Origin: UBA4782 sp034430215
GTDB taxonomy: Bacteria; Chloroflexota; Anaerolineae; Anaerolineales; Anaerolineaceae
DNA length: 64,000 bases
Assembly (NCBI GenBank): GCA_034430215.1
Contig: DAOUFE010000006.1
Location: forward strand, 109,881-173,880
Direction of reading: 5' to 3'
Part shown: piece after piece, positions 27,701 to 36,700 of the stretch
Numbering within the stretch: the first letter of the stretch is position 1
How the letters are laid out: every line of letters begins with the position of its first letter
Position numbers and translations under genes: made by a program
Notes under the pieces: model-generated
The model's database searches: none
Seen by the model: only the letters and a program-made list of their open reading frames with translations
What the model was told of the DNA's origin: nothing

Positions 27701-30700
27701 AATCGGCAGCGTTTCTTCATCCAACATTGTCTATGGCGATAGCAGTGACAACGTATTCGATATCATCATTCGCAATGGTGGAAATGACACCTTTGTTGGA
27801 ATGGGTGGCAACGATACATATATTATTCATAATGCGGTTGGAACTACATACACATTAACTTTGGATGAAATGCTCGGCGGTGGCAGCGGCATAGATACGA
27901 TCAACTTCCTGGACGTATTGACTGGAGGTGTTTCGATCAATCTGACGATCTCTGGCTCTGCTCAGAATATTCAAGCTGGGATCAACTTTACACTTCATGG
28001 TATTTTTGAAAATGTTGTTGGCACCAATTTCAATGACACGATCATTGGCAACAGTTCTGCCAATATCATTATGGGTGGTGCTGGTGATGATGTTCTCAAT
28101 GGCAGCGCCGGAAATGATACATACCTGTTCACAGATGATTGGGGTAATGATACTTTGATCGATGCTGGTGGCATGCAGGATATGGTTAATTTCTCGCAAG
28201 TAACCACTGATATCATTTTCAATATCAATGCAACATCTCTTAACATCTTGAGCGGCGAGAATTCACTTACACACGCCGGAAGTGGTGTAGACACTTTCGT
28301 TGGTGGTAGCGGTGATGACAGCTTCTTTATTGGAAATGGCGTATATCTGATGGGGTATATCGATGGACAGGGCGGAACAAACACCCTGGATATGTCTGCT
28401 GTCAAATCACCTCGGTCGGTATTGATCAGTGATAAGGGAACCCTTACTGGTTTCAACGGCTACGACGCAGTTGTTCCGAATGGTTTCCGCAATATTACAA
28501 CCCTGATTGGCAGTTCAACCACCGGAGATACCCTTACTGGATTGAACCAATCGAACGTTTGGGATCTGGATGGGACGGATACCTACACAAGTCTTGGTAC
28601 CACAATGAACTTTGCTAATTTTGAATTGCTGGTTGGCGGCAGCCTCGATGACACCTTCATCCTGACCGGAGAAAGAACATTCAACATAGCGGGTACCAGC
28701 GGTGTGGACACATTCATTTTCAATGATGGCGCTATCCTCATTGGTTCGATCAACGGCGGCAGTGATGATGATGTGCTCGACTTTTCACGCTACACATCCC
28801 CCCGAAATGGTGTGCTGACAGCCATTGGCACTACTGACGGATATGCTGGAACGATCAACGGTATCAGTATGTCCTTCGACAATATTGAGACGATCAAGGG
28901 CAGCAGTGTTGGCGGAGACCGCCTGACCGGTTTGGATAAGGATGCTCGTTGGGATGTAGATGGCTCGAACACCTACACTTCTATTAACGACATCACATTC
29001 GATGGTACAGAAAATAATTACAACGCTCGCAGAGCAATTGCCACTACAACAACCGACCTGTTAACCGTAGATGGTTCTGGTCTGCAGTTCTTGAATTTCA
29101 GTGGATTTGAGATCCTGCAAGGTGGCAGTAAGAATGATGTATTCATTTTCACCGGTTCACAGGTAAATGATGTATTGGGTGGTAGCGATGTTGATTACTT
29201 TATCTTCCATGATGGTGCAGCTCTAACAGGTTCAACCATCTTGGGTGTCAAAGGATCAATCGATGGTGAATCTGGCAGCGATATTGTAGACTACACCCAC
29301 TACACAACCAGCCGCAATTTCACTCTGATAACCCTTGGAACCGTTGATGGTTTCAATATTACTGATCCATCCATTGCTGATCTCCTCCTCAATATCAATG
29401 AAATATTTGGTGGCAGTGCCATTGATTCTCTCACCGGTCTGGATCTGGACAGCACCTGGAAGCTGAAAGTCTTCCCTGTGATGGATCAGTATATTTGTGG
29501 AAACACACTGACCTTCGAACGAATTGATTCGCTCGTTGGTGGTACCGGGGCAGACAGCTTTATCTTTGCTGATACTGTTACTCTGGATGGTATCGTGGAT
29601 GGCAAGGGCGGCAGCGATATACTGGATTACAGCGCTTACTCAACTGCTTTGAACTTCTCGCTCACCGAACGGGGAAGCGTAGATGGCTTCAATGGCTTGT
29701 TGAGTGAGATAACGGGTGGGTTTGCCAATATTGATCGCATCATTGGTGGTTCAGCCATTGATACACTCGCAGGGTTGAATGATCCGAGTGCCTGGAATAT
29801 TACTTCCTCGCAGACCGGAACGTATGTCAGCATGAATACCCTTGCATTCAGTGCGATCGAAATTCTTGTGGGTGGCACTAGAACCGACCTGATCAATTAC
29901 AGCGCATATACCACATCCGTTAATGTGAATTTGAGCACCTATCAAGCTACCGGCTTCACCGCGATTTACGGAATGAACGATATCACAGGTGGCAGCGTGG
30001 ATGATACCCTGACAGGCGATGACCTCGCTAATGTGATCACTGGGCAGGCGGGTAATGATGTCTTGACTGGGCTGGGTGGAAATGACACCTATGTGTTTGG
30101 AGATGATTGGGGCGCCGATGTGGTGGTGGAAGCTGCTGCAGGTGGCATTGATACCCTTGATTACTCAACTGTTACGGGTGACCTGACCATCATCGTTTCA
30201 ATTGGAAACGTGGCAGTAATTGGTGGTGTCAATCAGATGCTGCATACCGGCAATGCCGTGGAGAATATTCTGGGCGGTAGCGGAAACGATACCCTCCGGA
30301 TCAATAACGGAGCTGCTTTGGCTGGTACCTTTGATGGACAAGCTGGCAGCGATACCATTACGTATACAGGGAATACCAACACCAGCACGGTAACTCTGAC
30401 CGGGCATGGTTTGTTGGATGGGTTTGATGGAACTGCGACTGGATTGGGCAGCTTTGCGAATATTAACATCCTTGTGGGTAGCAATACAACGGATATCGTC
30501 AACGGATTGAACGAAGATTCAACATGGCAGGTTGTTGATGCCATATCAATAACCTACACCGTGGCAGGCGATATTCTTGGTATCTTCAGTTTTGAAGAAC
30601 TGATTGGCGGAAACCAAAATGATACCCTGACTTTTGCCGGGTTCAACAGTGATCTTATTATTTCGCTCCATCCAGGCACCAGCAGCGGTGTAGATATCAA

Positions 30701-33700
30701 TGAAATCAGCTTCAATGGCACTTTCCGCAATATGAATACACTGATTGGCGGTACAGGCTCCGATACGATAAACGGTGCTGATACCTCCAATAGCTGGTAT
30801 ATGACCGGATTGAACTCGGGTATATACAACGGAGTACTCGAATTCTCAGCAATCGAGAATTACCTTGGCGGAACTCAGACTGATAGATTTACATTTGAAA
30901 ATGGTACTGCAGTAACTGGTTTTGTGAACGGGTACTATGGCAATGATATTCTTGATTTCAGCAGCTACCTGAGCAATGTAAACTTCACCTTAACCGATAC
31001 AGGATTCAGCGGATTGAATGGTCTGGGCACCGGTTTAGGTACCTTTGCCAATATGGATCAGATCATCGCTGGTCATGGCACAAACAATGTCTTCCGAGGA
31101 GCCGATCAGGTATCCCGCTGGGAGTTGGGTGCCACAAATACCGTAACATTCAACGGACAATCACTGACATTCAGCAATTTCCATTCGATTGTGGGAGGCA
31201 TCCTGGCGGATACCATCCATGTATCTGGTGATCAGACCTGGGTTATTGATAGTAGTGATGGAAATGATATCTTCTCTCTGGCACAGAATGCCAGCCTGAC
31301 CGGCAGCCTGAACGGCGGTATGGGCAGCGATACATTCAGCTATGCTGAATGGTCAACCGGTGTGATAGCGAATCTCCAGACGGGAATGTTGCAAAATGTG
31401 TTCGGTACGATCACTGGAATTGAAAACCTGACCGGTGGTTCTGGCAACGATACATTAACAGGCGATGCTAACCAAAATGTCCTCAATGGCGGTGCAGGAA
31501 CAGATACCCTTACTGGTGGCACTGGAAACGATACTTATCAATTTGAAGCCAATTGGGGTGTGGATAACCCGATCATCGAGCTGGCAGGAGAGGGTACTGA
31601 TACCCTTGACTTCTCTGCGATCACAGGAAATCTGCTCTTCACCATCAATGCAACCAGCATCATTGTCACACTTGGTTCCAACACTGTGACTTATACCGGA
31701 ACAGCCGTTGAAAACCTGGTGGGTGGTGCAGGCAGTGACACCTTTACCTTCGCCAACAATGCAGGTTTGAATGGTAGTATTGATGGTCAGGGTGGTAACG
31801 ACTATCTCAACTTATCACAGTACAAGACCGCATTGAGCTTTGTTTTGACATCCACAGGTTCGATGGATGGTTTCAACGGCATTGTCAGCTCAGTGACTGG
31901 TGGCTTCTTCAATATTAATCGCATTTCTGGTGGAACAGCCAGCAATTCTCTCACCGGAATGAATGCCAACAGTACCTGGGCGATCACGGCTGCCAACAGT
32001 GGGACATATACCAGTGGAAATACCCTGACATTCTCCAATATTGGCAGTCTGATAGGTGGAAGTGCGAATGATATCTTCGCCTTCTCCGGAAATGCTACCA
32101 TAACCGGAAAAATCAATGGTGGAACTGGCAGTGACACATTGGATTACAGTGCGTATGCGACCGCTGTCAGTGTAAGCTTGAGCAGTGGAACAGCAACCGG
32201 TACCGCGGGTATCAGTAATATCGAGAATTTCGTTGGTAGTCCATTCGGTAACGTTGTTTATGGAAATAATCAGGACAATATCCTGTATGGAACTGATGGG
32301 GATGATAAGATCTATGGTCTTGGCGGTAATGATGTATTGATCGGATTTGGCGGAAATGACCTGCTGGATGGTGGAACTGGAAATGATACGGTAGATTTCA
32401 GTGGTAACCTGATCGCAGGTGTTATCGTTAATCTTGGAAACGGAACAGCCACCAGCACTGACAGCGGAAGTGACACTCTAGTCTCTATTGAAAATGTCAT
32501 TGGTAGCTCCTTCGAAGATACGATTACAGGAGATGCCAATGCCAACAAGATCACAGGTGGTGCGGGTAACGATACACTCACTGGCGGCGCAGGGGATGAC
32601 ACCTACCTCTTTGGCGATAACAATGGTATTGATACGATCCTCGAGCTGGTAGATGGCGGATTGGATACCTATGACTTCTCTGCCAACACTCTTGGCTTCA
32701 TCCTAGACATCGATACTTCCCTCGCAAATGTCATTGAGAACTTCCTTGGTGGATCAGGAAACGATACCTTCGTTCTGGAAAATGGTGTAATCCTCAAAGG
32801 CATCTTGGATGGACGGGGTGGGTATAACACGATTGATAATTCTGCCAATACTGCACCCAGAAATGCCACAATCACCGGATTGGGCAGCCAGAACGGCTTT
32901 AATGGTACAGCTTCTTGGATCAGTGGCGGCTTCTTCAATATTAGCAAGCTTATCGGTAGCAGTGCAACTGGCGATACCCTGACTGGTATGAACAGCAATA
33001 CCACCTGGAACCTGAACGGGTTAAACAACCAGATGACCGTTTCTACCCGAAGCCTGGACTTCACCGGGTTTGAGAATCTGGTGGGTGGTTCAGCCAATGA
33101 TACCTTCGAATTTGCAGAAGGCAGCACCTTTGATGGCTCGATCAATGGCAGCACGGGTATCAATACCCTGGATTACAGCCATTTCACCAGTCCTGTATGG
33201 GTAAACCTGCAAGCTGCAACCGCATCTGGTTTGACCGGAACCTTCTCCAACATCAATGCTGTGATTGGCGGCATCGCCTCAACGGATACGATCACAGGCT
33301 TAAACGCCGGGAATAATTTCAACATTACCGGATCTGGTGTTGGAAATGTAAATGGTAATTTTGCCTTCGCCGGAATGGAAGTGTTGTTGGGCGGATCGGG
33401 TAATGATAACTACATCTTTAGCGATGGAGCTTCTCTGGTTTACGGAGTTCTGAATGGTCAGGGTGGAACCAATACTCTTGATTTCAGTGCTTACACCACT
33501 CCAATTACCGTCGACCTTGCATTGGGTCTTGCTACTGGAACATTGAGCATCAGCAATATCCAGAATGTAATCGGTGGTGCTGGAAATGATAACATCACAG
33601 GTGACATTGCTAATAACGTTCTCAACGGTGCTGGCGGTGATGATGTTCTGGTTGGCAGCGACGGCAATGATACCCTCATCGGTGGAACAGGCAATGATGA

Positions 33701-36700
33701 TCTGGTTGGCGGCACTGGATTTGACATATACACCTTTGGCAATGCATCTGGAACGGATAGCGTTATCGAGAATGCTGGTGAAGGTACAGATACGTTTGAC
33801 TTCTCTTCAGTGACTGGCAATCTGCTATTTACTATCAATGATGCCAACATAACCGCGACTGGCACGGGCATCAACGTGACATGCAATAGTTTATCCATTG
33901 AAAATCTGGTTGGCGGTATAGGAAATGACACCTTCAAATTCTCGGGTACAGGTGTGTTGCCAGGTGGTATTAATGGCAATGGCGGGTCGAATACCCTGGA
34001 TTACACGGAATATGGTTCAGCAGTAGCTGTGAATTTACAGAATGCAACTGCCACAGGAATGATTGGTGTATTTGCAGGTATTTCGAACATTGCAGGCTCA
34101 ATATTTACCGATACTCTGATCGGATGGGATAGTGGAAGCACATTCAATGTCACGGGCACAAATACTGGCAACATTAATGGCAATGTCCAGTTCTCTGGCA
34201 TCGAGAATCTAACAGGTGGAACTGGTGATGATACCTTTGCATTCACCAACACTGGTGCGGTCAGCGGTATCATTGATGGCCAGGCTGGATCGGATACTCT
34301 GACATTCGCTGGTAATACCATAGCCCGACAGATCATTCTGACTGCAACAGGCGGTGTGGATGGCTTTAGTGGTCTTGCAGCAGGGAATGCATTTAGGAAT
34401 ATCAACACGATCATGGGTGGTTCCAGCACTGACAGCCTGACTGCGATCGATACAGTAAACACCTGGAAGATCAATGGCAATGACAATAATGCGATCATAG
34501 CCAGCGGCCGTACTTTGACCTTCTCCAGGATCGAAAATCTCATCGGCGGTACTGACTCTGATTTGTTCGAACTGGCGACTGGTGTTACCTTCACTGGAAA
34601 CGTGGATGGTCAGGCAGGCAGTGATACCCTTTCATTTGCCGATTTCACGAGTGCCGTTCAGGTCACATTGACCTCAACCGGAATGATTGATGGCTTCAAT
34701 GGAACAACACCGATCTTGAGTGGTGGGTTTGCCAATATCAATACTCTGATGGGTGGTTCATCGGCTGCTGATCAATTGACTGGTGTCAACCAACCTGCTG
34801 TTTGGGAGATCGATGGTACCAACCGTTACCAGGCAAATGTCACCTGGCTCGAATTCAACAGCTTTGAGAATCTCGTAGGCGGCACCTCAATAGACGAATT
34901 CTACCTGTCAGGTACGCAGGTGAATAATCTCAAGGGCGGAGCTGGTGAGGACCGGTTTGTATTCGCTGATGCTGCTGTTCTCGCGGGTACGATCGATGGT
35001 GGATCTGGAAAAGATACCCTCGATTACAGCGCCTATACCACAGCCGTAACAGTCAACCTGGCTGCCAAGACTGCAACAGGCACAAATGGCATCAGCAACA
35101 TTGAGAATATTACCGGTGGTCAGAGTATGAATACTATCACTGGTGATACGGGTGATAATATCCTGTTCGCTGGAACATCTGATGATATTCTCATCGGTGG
35201 TGGCGGTAATGATACCTACATCATTGGCGAGGGTTGGGGGCACGACATTATTATTGAGAATCCGGGTGAAGGGAATGATACGGTTGACTTTACCGGTGTA
35301 ACTTCTGGGTTGATCACATTCACCTTCGGTTTGACCAATGTTGCAGCAACAGACGGAACCAATACACTGAGCATGACAGGTGTGGAAAATGTTCTGGGTG
35401 GAAATAGCGGCAACACCTTCATTATTTGTAACGGCGTCATCGTAAGAGGGAACGTCACTGGTGGTTTGGGTACCGATACGATTGATATCAGTGGTTATGA
35501 CACACTGGTACATGCAATTCTTACAGGTATTGGTACATTGGATGGCTTCAAAGGCACATTGACAGGGATCACCGGTATCTTTGACAACATTGACGTATTA
35601 ATCGCAGGGTTAGCGATCGGAGATACATTGACCGGGCTAAATGCAGATAGCAGCTGGAATCTGGGTACAACCAATTCGTATACCAGCACCAACACTCTCA
35701 CTTTCAGCGGTTTCGATGTTCTCAATAGCGGGAGCGGAAATGACACCTTCAGGATCACTGGAGATATCGCAATGGATATCCATAGTGGTGCTGGCGACGA
35801 TATCATCTCCCTGGCAAATGGTGTGACTGTAACAGGTTCACTGGTGGGCGGTGCAGGACAGGATACCCTTGATTACAGCGATTTCCTGACGGATGTAACC
35901 GTAAACCTATCACTCTTTACTGCTCAGAATATCACTGGTACTGTTACGGGCATTGAAAATGTGAACGGTGGCGCTGGGAATGATGTGATCACTGGCGATG
36001 CTCAGAACAACATTCTACATGGTAATGCAGGTAATGATCAGTTATTTGGTGGCGCTGGCAATGACACGCTCTACGGTGGAACAGGAAATGATACCCTGGT
36101 TGGTGGAACCGGAAATGACCTGTATCAGTTCATTGACAATTGGGGCACGGATATTATTAACGAACCTGCAGCAACAGGAAATGATACGCTGGACTTCTCC
36201 ACTCAGACGATCGGACTTGTATTTGATTTGACCGATGATCTGGCTGTAACAGGAGGAATGAACCAGGTACTCCATGCAGGTCATGGAATTGAGAATATCC
36301 TGTCTGGTCTGGGGAATGATATCTTCAATATTATTGGACAGCAGACAATCAACTTGAATGGAAATGCTGGAAATGACCGGTTTATCTTTACTGATGGCGC
36401 AACTAGCGCTGGCAACCTGGATGGTGGAACTGGAACCGATCAAGTTGATATGAGCGCTTACACTACCAGTATCCATGCGGTATTGAACAACCTGGGTACT
36501 TCGGATGGCTTCAACCTGCAATTTGCAGAGATGAATGGCACCTTCAGTAATATCGATCTTCTGACAGCCTCATCTGCAAATGGTGATCATCTGACAGGAA
36601 TGAACCAGAACTGCACCTGGAACTTAACTGATGTCAGCACCACGTATGTCAGTACGAATGAACTCACCTTCAATGGGTTTGAAACGTTGAACGGCGGAAA